Shown here piece after piece: positions 1-7,366 of a stretch of 15,965 nucleotides of DNA. Position 1 is the stretch's first letter; each line of letters starts with the position of its first letter. Location: the NCBI GenBank assembly GCA_031268245.1, contig JAIRXN010000014.1, positions 1 to 15,965 of the forward strand, in the 5' to 3' direction. The translations under genes and the position numbers were made by a program. Source of the DNA: Treponema sp. Lineage in GTDB: Bacteria; Spirochaetota; Spirochaetia; Treponematales; Breznakiellaceae. The notes under the pieces were generated by a model. The model made no database searches and was not told the DNA's origin. It worked only from the letters and a program-made list of their open reading frames with translations.

Positions 1-1
1 C

Positions 2-73
2 CCCGGCCCCCAGGATTACGGTATGACCGGAGAGGTAAAGATATTGACCTATACCATCAAGGAGTTGATGTAG
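2..73 (+). CDS. 3' end of an unidentified upstream gene (partial)
   Basis: The window opens inside an open frame of 23 sense codons that ends with TAG at 71-73. The last residues read TGEVKILTYTIKELM, a plausible soluble C-terminus, and there is no stop in this frame back to base 2. It lies on the same strand as uxaC, 150 bases upstream, so it could belong to the same uronate or sugar locus. The piece is too short to assign a family, and it could be a chance frame. Confidence 0.45.
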   Translation, partial: PGPQDYGMTGEVKILTYTIKELM

Positions 74-223
74 GGTTCTCCCGGCATTAATATTCCCCTT
101 TTTCCCTCATTCACGATTATTACCCTCTTGCTATGCCCCAAAGTCATGCTTTATTCTGATTTAACCGGAGATTCCCGGGTCTAAATCCCGGAGGGCCGAG
201 GGAGCCTATAAAGGAGGGTATAT
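74..223 (+). other. Intergenic leader of uxaC
   Basis: These 150 bases separate the upstream stop from uxaC. The part up to about 165 is relatively AT-rich and would be the place for a promoter, but I see no convincing -35/-10 pair. The part from about 165 to 210 is rich in CCGG and CCCGG words and can form a short 5-bp stem (CCGGG, then a 7-base loop, then CCCGG). A strong ribosome binding site, AAGGAGG, lies at 211-217. No terminator with a T-run was seen for the upstream gene. Confidence 0.5.
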
Positions 224-1711
224 TTGAAACCATTCATCGACAAGGATTTCCTCCTTCCCGGCGAGTGCGCGGTCAGACTTTACCATGAAGCTGCTGCGGG
301 GGAACCTGTCTTTGATTATCATTGCCACCTCAAGGCGGAAGATATCGCCCTGGATCGGCGTTTTTCCAATCTGGCCGTCCTCTGGCTGGGGGAAAACCGC
401 TATGGCGACCATTACAAGTGGCGGGCGATGCGGGCCAACGGGATCGATGAAGAACTGGTTTCAGGCAATGCCGATCCCTACGATAGATTCATGGCCTGGG
501 CCGCTACGGTTCCGGCCCTGCTGGGCAATCCTCTCTACCACTGGACTCATCTCGAATTGCAGCGTTATTTCGATATTTATGAGCCCCTCAGCCCGGCAAG
601 CGCCCCCGCAATCTGGAAAGCGGCGAATGAAAAACTGGAAAAAGAAAGCGGGCTTTCCGTCTGCGGAATCCTGAAAAAATTCAGGGTCTATGCCCTGGGT
701 ACCACCGATGATCCTGCGGATAGTCTTGAATGGCACCGGAAGCTTCGTACTGAGGGCAAAACAGAAACTATGGTTCTTCCGTCTTTCAGACCGGATAATG
801 TCATTAACATTGAAAAACCCGGTTTCCCGCAGTATATTACCCGGCTGGGAAAGGCGGCAGGCAGAAACATTGACTCTTTTGAAGATCTTCTGCTTGTATT
901 GAAGGAGAGAGTTGACTTCTTTGACCGTGAAGGCTGCTGTTCCAGCGATCACGGGCTTGAATATATTCCCTGGCCGGCAGGCGTTACCGTTCCGGGAAAA
1001 CCGGATGAAGCGGCCTGGGAAGATGAAGCAGGGCGGATCTTTGCCGCTGCCCTGGCAGGCAAGGCGCCCGGCGCGGCGGAAGGCGAATTATGGAAGAGCA
1101 AAATTCTTACCTGTCTTGCAGGTTTCTATGCGGAAAAAGGCTGGGCAATGCAGCTTCATCTTTCCGCAATCAGAGACGTCAACTCCAGGGCGGCCGGGCT
1201 TCTGGGGTCTGATACAGGCCACGATGCGGTACACGATTACAGTGTTTCTGCGAAGCTTTCGGCTTTTCTGGATTACTGTAACAGCAGGGACGCCCTCCCC
1301 AAAACAATTCTCTACAGCCTCAACCTGAAAGACTTCTATCCTCTTGCAAGTATCATGGGCTGCTTTCAGGGGAATGCATCCTCAGGGGGAAGGGCCCTTC
1401 CCGGCAAAATGCAGCTTGGTTCATCCTGGTGGTTTCTGGATCATATCGACGGCATGGAAGCGCAGATGCGAATCCTGGCCAATACGGGACTCCTTTCCCG
1501 CTTCATCGGAATGCTCACCGATTCAAGGAGTTTTCTTTCTTACCCCCGCCATGAATACTTCCGCCGGATCCTTTGCAGGATTCTTGGCGCCTGGATGGAA
1601 GAGGGTGAAATCCCTGCGGATTATGAGATGGTAAAGGCCATGGTACGGGATATTTCTTTTGGTAATGCAAAAAATTATTTTTTAAACAAGGGGAGCTATT
1701 CCAAAATTTGA
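224..1711 (+). CDS. uxaC: Uronate isomerase (glucuronate/galacturonate isomerase)
   Basis: UxaC isomerises D-glucuronate to D-fructuronate and D-galacturonate to D-tagaturonate in the cytoplasm, the first step of hexuronate breakdown. The 495-residue product is close to the usual length of about 470. It has the amidohydrolase metal-binding HxH at H33 and H35 (YHCHL), the QLHLSAIRD segment with H312, the LLGSDTG motif, and the family block GMLTDSRSFLSYPRHEYFRR with the likely metal/catalytic Asp D433. The start is TTG, chosen because AAGGAGG lies 6 bases upstream and the product then begins as in the family. A PilZ gene follows after 30 bases on the same strand. No other uxa/uxu gene is visible, so the rest of the pathway must lie elsewhere. 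Identification is secure from several conserved blocks. Confidence 0.97.
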   Translation: MKPFIDKDFLLPGECAVRLYHEAAAGEPVFDYHCHLKAEDIALDRRFSNLAVLWLGENRYGDHYKWRAMRANGIDEELVSGNADPYDRFMAWAATVPALLGNPLYHWTHLELQRYFDIYEPLSPASAPAIWKAANEKLEKESGLSVCGILKKFRVYALGTTDDPADSLEWHRKLRTEGKTETMVLPSFRPDNVINIEKPGFPQYITRLGKAAGRNIDSFEDLLLVLKERVDFFDREGCCSSDHGLEYIPWPAGVTVPGKPDEAAWEDEAGRIFAAALAGKAPGAAEGELWKSKILTCLAGFYAEKGWAMQLHLSAIRDVNSRAAGLLGSDTGHDAVHDYSVSAKLSAFLDYCNSRDALPKTILYSLNLKDFYPLASIMGCFQGNASSGGRALPGKMQLGSSWWFLDHIDGMEAQMRILANTGLLSRFIGMLTDSRSFLSYPRHEYFRRILCRILGAWMEEGEIPADYEMVKAMVRDISFGNAKNYFLNKGSYSKI

Positions 1712-1741
1712 CATTTTGAAACAGTCTCGAAGGATAGAAAT

Positions 1742-2515
1742 ATGGATCAGGCAGCGCCGGTTCCCAGAGAGGGAAAAAAAATATTTTTTCTTTACCCTCA
1801 TAGTGTCATAAAGGACGAAATGCTGGATGTTCTCATCATGGCGGGCTTTGAAACATATATCGCCGCCGATGCGGGCCGGACTCTAAGGCTGCTGGAAAAA
1901 TTTTCCGGTTCGTTCCTCTTTATAAACATTGATGAACATTTCACGGAAAAAGAATGGGAAGCGTACATCCGTTCCATACAGGAAGGGGCCGCTACCAAAA
2001 ATTCCCTCATCGGCATACTCTCCTACAATCAGGATACAAAGCTGATGCAGAAATATCTGATGGAAATGCAGATCCAGTGCGGTTATATTCAACTCAAGCT
2101 GGGCTTACAGGCCAGCACAAAGATCATCCTTGGCGCGCTGGCGGCAAACGAAGCCAAAGGCCGCCGTAAATACATCCGGGCCGATTGTGAAGATGATGTA
2201 TACGCTACCCTGAATTTCAGGGATGCCAATCAGGTGTTTCAGGGGAAAATTTTCGACATCAGCTCCGCGGGCATTGCCGCACGTATAGATAAGCTGGGGG
2301 AAAAGGCGGCAAACACGGTGATCAAGGAGGTGCAGCTGAAACTTCACGGGAACCTTGTCATGACCGATACAATTGTCATGGGCAAACGCCGGGACGATGT
2401 CAATGTTTATGTTCTGCTCTTCGATCCCAACCGCCTAACCCGGGAAGGCAAGCTGGCAATCCATCACTATATAAAGCAGTGCCTGCAGAAGTACATTGAC
2501 AGCCTGAAGGTATAA
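1742..2515 (+). CDS. PilZ-domain protein with an N-terminal pseudo-receiver domain
   Basis: This 257-residue protein probably binds cyclic di-GMP through a C-terminal PilZ domain. It has the canonical arginine motif R142-x-x-x-R146 (RRKYIR) and then D172-x-S-x-x-G177 (DISSAG), the two ligand-binding motifs of PilZ. Residues 12 to about 130 have the alternating strand/helix pattern of a response-regulator receiver. However, the acidic pair expected after the first strand is absent (FFLYPHS), and the phosphoacceptor position after the third strand appears to be Asn (N62 in FLFINID). It is therefore probably a non-phosphorylated receiver-like module. There is no signal peptide or membrane segment, so it should be cytoplasmic. 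AAGGAT lies upstream of the ATG. It starts 30 bases after uxaC but has no evident functional link to it. PilZ is near certain; the pseudo-receiver call is inference. Confidence 0.88.
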   Translation: MDQAAPVPREGKKIFFLYPHSVIKDEMLDVLIMAGFETYIAADAGRTLRLLEKFSGSFLFINIDEHFTEKEWEAYIRSIQEGAATKNSLIGILSYNQDTKLMQKYLMEMQIQCGYIQLKLGLQASTKIILGALAANEAKGRRKYIRADCEDDVYATLNFRDANQVFQGKIFDISSAGIAARIDKLGEKAANTVIKEVQLKLHGNLVMTDTIVMGKRRDDVNVYVLLFDPNRLTREGKLAIHHYIKQCLQKYIDSLKV

Positions 2516-2552
2516 AACGGCTTTAAGGCCAAGGAGGCGCTGAGTGCGAACC

Positions 2553-3002
2553 TTAAGCTCCTCCCTTCTTCAGCTTTTCCGCTACTTCACTGCCCTTCTG
2601 TATGGTTTCAAAACAGAGTTCCTGCTGGATTCCGGAGGCATCCCGGTAAAAAATTATCAGAACCGGAGGGCGGGCAAAAAGCAAACGCCTCCACCAGGAC
2701 TTTTCAAGGCGGACTCCGGCAGTAACAATGCTGTCATTGGGTATAAACAGTTCCCTTTCCTTAGGCGGTTCTCCGCCGGACATGATTCTTGTCAGGGCAG
2801 TCATCCAGCCTTCGCCGGGGAGGTGAAGAAAACGGAAGCCCCCGGAGGTGGCGACTATAAGCCCCCAGAGGCCTGCCTGGGGAATCTCCGCAAAGTCCTG
2901 CCAGCCCGAAAGGTAACGCCCCAGCGTCTGGCCCAGCACCTTTTCGCCGTATTTGGCTTCATAATCGGCCCAAAATTCCTCAGGCCCCTTTGATTTTTTC
3001 AT
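2553..3002 (-). CDS. Hypothetical protein, last gene of the redox operon
   Basis: This 149-residue protein is not recognised. It is soluble, lacks signal peptide and TM segments, and is Trp-rich in the middle (GLWGLIVATSGG, EKSWWRRLLFAR). The pattern from about residue 40 to 135 looks strand-rich with a final helix (SEVAEKLKKG), loosely like a PH/GRAM-type fold; that is a guess. The ATG at 3002 follows the DUF1667 stop directly (TGATATG), so coupling to the upstream gene is likely. An in-frame TTG at 3014 would add four residues, but it sits only two bases from the AAGGAG at 3017-3022, while the ATG is 14 bases away, so the start is uncertain. It ends convergently with the PilZ gene, with 37 bases between stops and no clear terminator. 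Confidence 0.75.
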   Translation of the reverse strand: MKKSKGPEEFWADYEAKYGEKVLGQTLGRYLSGWQDFAEIPQAGLWGLIVATSGGFRFLHLPGEGWMTALTRIMSGGEPPKERELFIPNDSIVTAGVRLEKSWWRRLLFARPPVLIIFYRDASGIQQELCFETIQKGSEVAEKLKKGGA

Positions 3003-3003
3003 A

Positions 3004-3405
3004 TCAGTATTCAATGCTCCTTACGGCTACAACATCTATCCCCATGCCTTTCCAGTTTGTAATGATTCTGTCACCGGTCTTTACGGGAAGCTTTACCCCT
3101 GTCTTGTAAATATCCGAAAGAAGTTCGTCGATCTTGTCCTTGGGGCAGGCAACGGCGCTTTTTACAGGAAGACGCCGCGGTGCATAGAGGCTCCGCTTTT
3201 TTACATCCTCCGGAACAGTATCAATGAGGCAGGTCGCCGTAACAATACGTTTTGGAGAACAAATCTCCTCACGGGCATAAGCGGCGCCGCGTGGGCAGCG
3301 GTTACCGCTGATATTCAGGACAGGAAGTCCGTCTTCACCCGGAGGGCCTTCCTCAACGGTCAGCGAACATCCGATGGGGCAACTGATACAGGTTAAATTT
3401 TTCAT
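3004..3405 (-). CDS. DUF1667 (COG3862) cysteine-rich protein
   Basis: This 133-residue protein fits the DUF1667 family. It opens with C6-x-x-C9-P-x-G-C13 (CISCPIGC), then GNRCPRG with C37, a Tyr/Ala/Glu-rich segment, a P-x-R-I-V-T-A-T stretch and the conserved PVKSAVACPK block (C87). The cysteines suggest an iron-sulfur or other metal site, though the biochemical role of the family is not established to my knowledge. DUF1667 genes are known to follow genes for a GlpA-like flavoprotein and a second FAD/NAD oxidoreductase, and that is the order here, so it is probably an accessory or third subunit of that complex. It is separated from the upstream gene by 77 bases containing a perfect dyad. AGGATTGAG precedes the ATG. 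Confidence 0.93.
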   Translation of the reverse strand: MKNLTCISCPIGCSLTVEEGPPGEDGLPVLNISGNRCPRGAAYAREEICSPKRIVTATCLIDTVPEDVKKRSLYAPRRLPVKSAVACPKDKIDELLSDIYKTGVKLPVKTGDRIITNWKGMGIDVVAVRSIEY

Positions 3406-3482
3406 GTCTCAATCCTAATTTGTGTCTGCATTAAAGTTGTTCAATAACCCCGGTTATTGAACAAGTCCATTATAGACGGACT
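3406..3482 (-). promoter_or_regulatory. Perfect 13-bp dyad between operon genes, possible promoter/operator or RNA hairpin
   Basis: The 77-base gap upstream of the DUF1667 gene holds the perfect inverted repeat TTGTTCAATAACC-CC-GGTTATTGAACAA at 3437-3464. Read on the minus strand, a TATAAT hexamer (plus positions 3469-3474) ends only 4 bases before the dyad. Counting 17 bases further upstream gives TTCAGC, a poor -35. The dyad could be an operator over an internal start site, or an RNA hairpin that lowers or stabilises downstream transcript. The bases after the hairpin (CTTTAATG) are not a good T-run, so a standard intrinsic terminator is unlikely. Confidence 0.55.
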
Positions 3483-4739
3483 CTAAGTAATGCTGAATTC
3501 CAGCACAGATTCCGTACTGTAGCGTATATTCTCAAGGTCTTTTGGCCCGAACCGTACATTGATCATCTCGGAAGGCTGCACATGGCTGTGCTTTATGCTC
3601 TTGATGATCTGGTTATCCAGCCTGAGTTCCAGTACCGCATCGTTTTTGACGATGAGGGAACGCAGATATATCTTGTTTTCCCCATGGGGATTCAGCTTGC
3701 CGGGATTCACATAACGGACATTGGCGCCCGGCTTAATGCGGAACTGGGTTCCCATGCGGCTGCCCTTGAGCCATTCCGCGGCATGGCGGCCCGCGGCCCG
3801 CGCTTCCTCGGCTACCCAGTCCACAAGATCGTGCACATGAAGCACATTGCCGCAGGCAAAGATCCCTTCCACATTGGTCATCAGAGCCGCATCAACCAAG
3901 GGGCCTCCGGTGGTACTGCTGAGTTCAACCCCCGCTTCCTTGGAAAGCTCGTTTTCCGGCACAAGTCCTACCGAAAGGAGCACCGTATCACAATCGATGC
4001 GGAAACGCTTCTCCGGAACAAGAGCGCCGTTTTCCATAGGGCTTATCTCAACTCCTTCAACACGATCGTTTCCAAAGATGGCGGTAGTCTGGGAGGAAAG
4101 ATAGAGGGGAATATTAAAATCATGAAGACACTGAACAATGTTCCTGGTAAGGCCCGAAGGATACGGCATTATCTCTACTACCGCCTTCACCCTGCATCCT
4201 ACCCATCTCATGCGCCGGGCCATGATAAGACCGATGTCGCCGGAACCTATGATTACAATTTCCCTGCCGGGGATATAGCCTTCGATGTTTACAAGCCGCT
4301 GGGCAAGACCTGCGGTATAGACTCCCGCGGGCCTTGAACCGGGAATACGCACATTGCCCCGGTTACGTTCCCTGCAGCCCATGGCAAGGACAAGCGCCCG
4401 GCTTGAAATTTTTAAGACCCCGTAATCGGGAGACACACAGAATATCTCTTTACCGCCAGGACGAGGGGCGACATCCGTGACGGTGGTATTAAGGTATATG
4501 GAAATTTTTGACTTCAGCGCCTTTTCCACAAAGCGTTCCGCAAATTCCGGGCCGGTAAGCTCTTCCTTAAATTCGTGGAGGCCGAAACCATTGTGGATAC
4601 ACTGCATCAGGATCCCCCCGAGGTGATCCTCCCTCTCCACAAGGGCAGTGGAAAAGCCGGCCCCCTCCAGTTCCAGGGCTGCCGCCATGCCTGCCGCCCC
4701 TCCGCCGATTACAACTGCATCATACTGTAGATCCTTCAT
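3483..4739 (-). CDS. FAD/NAD(P)-dependent oxidoreductase (second flavoprotein of a GlpA-like/DUF1667 system)
   Basis: This 418-residue class II pyridine nucleotide-disulfide-type flavoprotein has an FAD dinucleotide fold at the N-terminus (VVIGGGAAGMAAALELE, G12-G17). A second nucleotide-binding fold follows near residue 165 (IVIIGSGDIGLIMARRM), and the C-terminal FAD motif reads GIFACGNVLHVHDLVDWVAEEARAAG. It has no obvious redox-active CxxC, as expected for this group. A C-terminal extension of about 90 residues follows the FAD motif. Known relatives pair with a GlpA-like dehydrogenase and a DUF1667 protein and pass electrons between the substrate-oxidising flavin and NAD(P) or another carrier. 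The start is supported by AAGGA about 8 bases before ATG. It begins 10 bases after the upstream gene's stop, so the two are surely co-transcribed. The exact electron acceptor is unknown. Confidence 0.92.
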   Translation of the reverse strand: MKDLQYDAVVIGGGAAGMAAALELEGAGFSTALVEREDHLGGILMQCIHNGFGLHEFKEELTGPEFAERFVEKALKSKISIYLNTTVTDVAPRPGGKEIFCVSPDYGVLKISSRALVLAMGCRERNRGNVRIPGSRPAGVYTAGLAQRLVNIEGYIPGREIVIIGSGDIGLIMARRMRWVGCRVKAVVEIMPYPSGLTRNIVQCLHDFNIPLYLSSQTTAIFGNDRVEGVEISPMENGALVPEKRFRIDCDTVLLSVGLVPENELSKEAGVELSSTTGGPLVDAALMTNVEGIFACGNVLHVHDLVDWVAEEARAAGRHAAEWLKGSRMGTQFRIKPGANVRYVNPGKLNPHGENKIYLRSLIVKNDAVLELRLDNQIIKSIKHSHVQPSEMINVRFGPKDLENIRYSTESVLEFSIT

Positions 4740-4749
4740 TGGTCTTTCC

Positions 4750-6243
4750 TTAGGGTAACTCTGCTTCCAGAAGACGACTTGTCCCGCCGTGTTTGGTAAC
4801 CTCGTTCCAGGAGAGGCCTGTTTCCCGCATGATAATCTTTATTATCTTGTAGGTACAAAAGCCGCCCTGACAGCGGCCCATCTGGGCACGGGTAAAATAC
4901 TTTACCCCGTCAAGCGTGTAATGCCCCAGCCTGATCGCCTGCACTATTTCCGCTTCACTCACCTGCTCGCAGCGGCAAACAATGTTTCCCCAGGCAGGAT
5001 CCCTGGCGATAAGTTCATCCAGTTCAAAGGGCGAAAGCTCCCTGGCGCGGGGCCTGTCGGAAACAAAGGGATCCCAGCCGCTCTTTTCGGTAAGGGAAAG
5101 CCCCATCCCCTTGAGAAGATCTTTGACATACTCTCCGATGGCAGGGGAAGCGGTAAGACCGGGACTTTGAATCCCCGCAACCTGTACAAAATTCGGCGCC
5201 TTTTTGGAGGGCTCTATGTAGAAATCTTCTTCCAGCGCGGGCCTGAGTCCCGCAAAACTGGTGATAACATCATTACGGCTCAGGGCAGGGATCATGGCCT
5301 TGCCGGATTCCAGAATTTCTTCAAGGCGTTCGGTGGTGGTGGAAAAATCAGTTTTACTGTCAACGGCATCCGCTGTAGGCCCGACAAGAACAGTGCCTTC
5401 CACCGTGGGAATCACCAGCATACCCTTGGAGACCGATGTGGGCACGGGGAACACTACCCTGCCGGGTCTGGCCTTGCTGAGTTTATCCATGAGGAAGTAT
5501 TCACCCTTGCGGCCCTTGATGCTGAATTCTTCACCGCCGAAAATCCGGGAAACCTCATCGGCAAAGAGGCCGGCCGCATTGACGGCATAACGGGCCCTGA
5601 TTGTTCTGCCGTCTTCGGCATGGATGATCCAGCGGGAAGCGCCCTGAACGGTATCTTCCTTTTTGAACTCAGCGGAATTGACCTTGAAGACGGTAAAGAG
5701 ATGAACTCCGTTCTTTATGGCCGATTCCACAAGCGCAAAGACAAAACGGTAAGGCTCTATTATTCCGCCGCCGGGCGCATAGAGGCCGCCTGCCACATCG
5801 GAAGAAAGTTTGGGTTCCAGTTCCAGCATCCGTTCCCTGGAACAGAGTTCTATACCGATAACTCCGTTCTCCACACCCTGTCTGTAGAGGTGCTCCACAG
5901 ACTTCATCTCGTCTTCGTGAAGGGCCGCAACGATGATACCGCAGCGCCTGAAGGGAAAATCCAGTTCCCGGCGGAGCTGATCGAACATCAGATTACCCTG
6001 GATTTCGAGCCGCGCCTTGAGATACTTCTTGTTGTGATGAAAACCGCCGTGGACTATTCCCGAGTTGGCCTTGGAAGTACCAAAGGACACATCCGCGGAT
6101 TTTTCCAGTATGGCAACTTTGATATTGTACGCCGAGAGCCGCCTGGCAATGTTTGCCCCGGAAACACCGCAGCCGATGACTGCCGCATCGTATTCTTCGA
6201 CAGGAGAAGGCGGATTATAGTTTTGAATCTGCAGGGTAAGCAT
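4750..6243 (-). CDS. GlpA-like FAD-dependent dehydrogenase with C-terminal BFD-type [2Fe-2S] domain
   Basis: This is a 497-residue DAO-superfamily flavoprotein related to anaerobic glycerol-3-phosphate dehydrogenase subunit A and L-2-hydroxyglutarate-type oxidases. The N-terminal FAD motif is AAVIGCGVSGANIARRL (G24-x-G26-x-x-G29), followed by TSKANSGIVHGGFHH, a typical flavin-binding segment. GLYAPGGGIIEPYRF and the late FAGLRPALEEDFYIE and GIQSPGLTASPAIGEY blocks also fit. The C-terminus carries a bacterioferritin-associated-ferredoxin-like [2Fe-2S] domain with C423-x-C425 and C458-x4-C463. The substrate is most likely glycerol 3-phosphate or another 2-hydroxy acid. ATG at 6243 is preferred over an in-frame TTG at 6261 because GAGAGAGG ends 4 bases before it. 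It is the first gene of the operon and is divergent from the gene at 6299. No GlpF or GlpK is present to confirm a glycerol role. Confidence 0.92.
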   Translation of the reverse strand: MLTLQIQNYNPPSPVEEYDAAVIGCGVSGANIARRLSAYNIKVAILEKSADVSFGTSKANSGIVHGGFHHNKKYLKARLEIQGNLMFDQLRRELDFPFRRCGIIVAALHEDEMKSVEHLYRQGVENGVIGIELCSRERMLELEPKLSSDVAGGLYAPGGGIIEPYRFVFALVESAIKNGVHLFTVFKVNSAEFKKEDTVQGASRWIIHAEDGRTIRARYAVNAAGLFADEVSRIFGGEEFSIKGRKGEYFLMDKLSKARPGRVVFPVPTSVSKGMLVIPTVEGTVLVGPTADAVDSKTDFSTTTERLEEILESGKAMIPALSRNDVITSFAGLRPALEEDFYIEPSKKAPNFVQVAGIQSPGLTASPAIGEYVKDLLKGMGLSLTEKSGWDPFVSDRPRARELSPFELDELIARDPAWGNIVCRCEQVSEAEIVQAIRLGHYTLDGVKYFTRAQMGRCQGGFCTYKIIKIIMRETGLSWNEVTKHGGTSRLLEAELP

Positions 6244-6298
6244 AAAACCTCTCTCTTTCAACTATATATATTCAGGACGAAAAAATCTATAATGGGCT
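6244..6298. promoter_or_regulatory. Short AT-rich divergent promoter region
   Basis: Only 55 bases separate the divergent starts at 6243 (minus) and 6299 (plus). In the plus direction a perfect TATAAT lies at 6288-6293, just 5 bases before the ATG, with no convincing -35. In the minus direction the run TATATATAGT (about 6261-6270) could hold a -10 for the redox operon. The promoters would overlap or sit back to back, so expression of the two units may be linked. Confidence 0.5.
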
Positions 6299-7366
6299 AT
6301 GGCTGGTTTTGATGTCTCTCTGCCCTGGGCGATCCTTTCCCCTGCCGGAATAAAGGCGGCTGAAAGCGCCGCCGCGGATATTTCCCGTTATATCGATCTC
6401 CTCCGTCTCAAGACCGGGAAGGGCCTGCCGCCGCCAAAGGTGATTGACGCCAACGGGCCTGCCCCGGATGATTCGGTTCCCATCATCCTCCTTGCCTCTC
6501 AGGGAGGCAGCCTCGACCGGAACGGTTTTACCTGGCGCGCCGGGAGGGAACGGATAGAGATCTACGGTGATTCCGACAGGGGACTGTGCCGGGGAGTCTA
6601 TAACTTTCTCGGGGCGCTGGGCATACGCTGGCCTTCCCCGGAAAGCGAAGAAATCCCTTCCCCTCCTTCGCGGGACGGCCTTACAGGCAGCGAATATCCC
6701 CTTGCTTCCGACAGGGCATATACGTCCTCTTCTGTTGATTTTTGGGAACGTAAACGATTTCTCCTCAGGAAGGGTGAAAACCTGAAGAAACAGGAACTCC
6801 TTATCCGCTGGGCGGCCCGTACAGGTCAGGACGCACTGGTAGTTTCACTGCTGGAGAAAAGAATTCCGCCTGCGGCTGAACGTTATGCCTTTGTTGTTGA
6901 ACGGGGAGGCCATGAAATTTCCCTTCTTGTACCCCGCCGGCTTTTCCTTTTCAAACGGAGACTTTTCGCCATGGCAGGAGGCAAACGGGTAAAGCGGCGC
7001 CACTTCTGCCCTACAGATCCGGATACCGGACAGGTAATTGCCGGGGAAGGAAAGATCCTTTTCTCCGCCGCGTTGGCCGCCTTCAAAACCCGGGGCCCCG
7101 GAAAAAACACGGCGCCCTACAGTCTCATTGTCAACCTCTGGCCTGACAGAGACGCTGCGGATCAATGGTGTTCCTGCCCGGCGTGCCGGGCCTTCAGTGC
7201 ACAGGAGCAGTACTCCATGGCGGTCAACATAGCGGCGGATACGCTTTCACAGCTCGATCCGGAAGCGAAGATCGGCTTCCTTATCCCTCCCGTGCCGGAG
7301 GACGAAGCTCTGCCCAAAAAGGGAATCCCGCTGCGCAGCAATATTGTGATCCTGGCCGGGCTTTAG
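6299..7366 (+). CDS. Short DUF4838/GH67N-like protein, apparently lacking the usual C-terminal part
   Basis: The 355-residue product resembles the front part of DUF4838 proteins, which combine a GH67 (alpha-glucuronidase)/GH20b-like N-terminal module with DUF4838. Residues about 15-125 show the module pattern (an AAADISRYIDLL helix, a substrate-like strand, RIEIYGDSDRGLCRGVYNFLGALGIRWPSPE). Later, DQWCSCPACRAF with the spaced cysteines and NIVILAGL match the start of DUF4838. Family members that I know are often longer and exported; this one stops soon after the CxCxxC block and has no signal peptide, so it is either a short cytoplasmic branch or a truncated gene. There is no Shine-Dalgarno before the ATG at 6299, and TATAAT lies 5 bases upstream, suggesting leaderless translation. 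Its stop overlaps the stop of the convergent MBL gene. Function unknown; a carbohydrate link is inference. Confidence 0.78.
   Translation: MAGFDVSLPWAILSPAGIKAAESAAADISRYIDLLRLKTGKGLPPPKVIDANGPAPDDSVPIILLASQGGSLDRNGFTWRAGRERIEIYGDSDRGLCRGVYNFLGALGIRWPSPESEEIPSPPSRDGLTGSEYPLASDRAYTSSSVDFWERKRFLLRKGENLKKQELLIRWAARTGQDALVVSLLEKRIPPAAERYAFVVERGGHEISLLVPRRLFLFKRRLFAMAGGKRVKRRHFCPTDPDTGQVIAGEGKILFSAALAAFKTRGPGKNTAPYSLIVNLWPDRDAADQWCSCPACRAFSAQEQYSMAVNIAADTLSQLDPEAKIGFLIPPVPEDEALPKKGIPLRSNIVILAGL

Noticed and set aside
165..210. Clustered CCGG/CCCGG words before uxaC as a regulator site or riboswitch
   Set aside because: Only a 5-bp stem can be drawn and the words are a mix of direct and inverted copies without regular spacing; likely just local GC richness.
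2516..2552. Bidirectional terminator between PilZ and the redox operon
   Set aside because: GGCTTTAAGGCC gives only a very short imperfect stem and there is no T-run on either strand.
3403..3435. Nine-codon frame whose stop overlaps the DUF1667 start (ATGA)
   Set aside because: It has no ribosome site and is short enough to arise by chance.
3582..4337. 251-codon plus-strand frame
   Set aside because: Antisense to the FAD/NAD(P) oxidoreductase gene with its two nucleotide-binding motifs.
4789..6312. Long open frame of 507 codons on the plus strand opposite the GlpA-like gene
   Set aside because: It is fully antisense to a gene with clear flavoprotein and [2Fe-2S] motifs; its own sequence shows no family pattern and no ribosome site. 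Such mirror frames are expected in GC-rich codon-biased genes.
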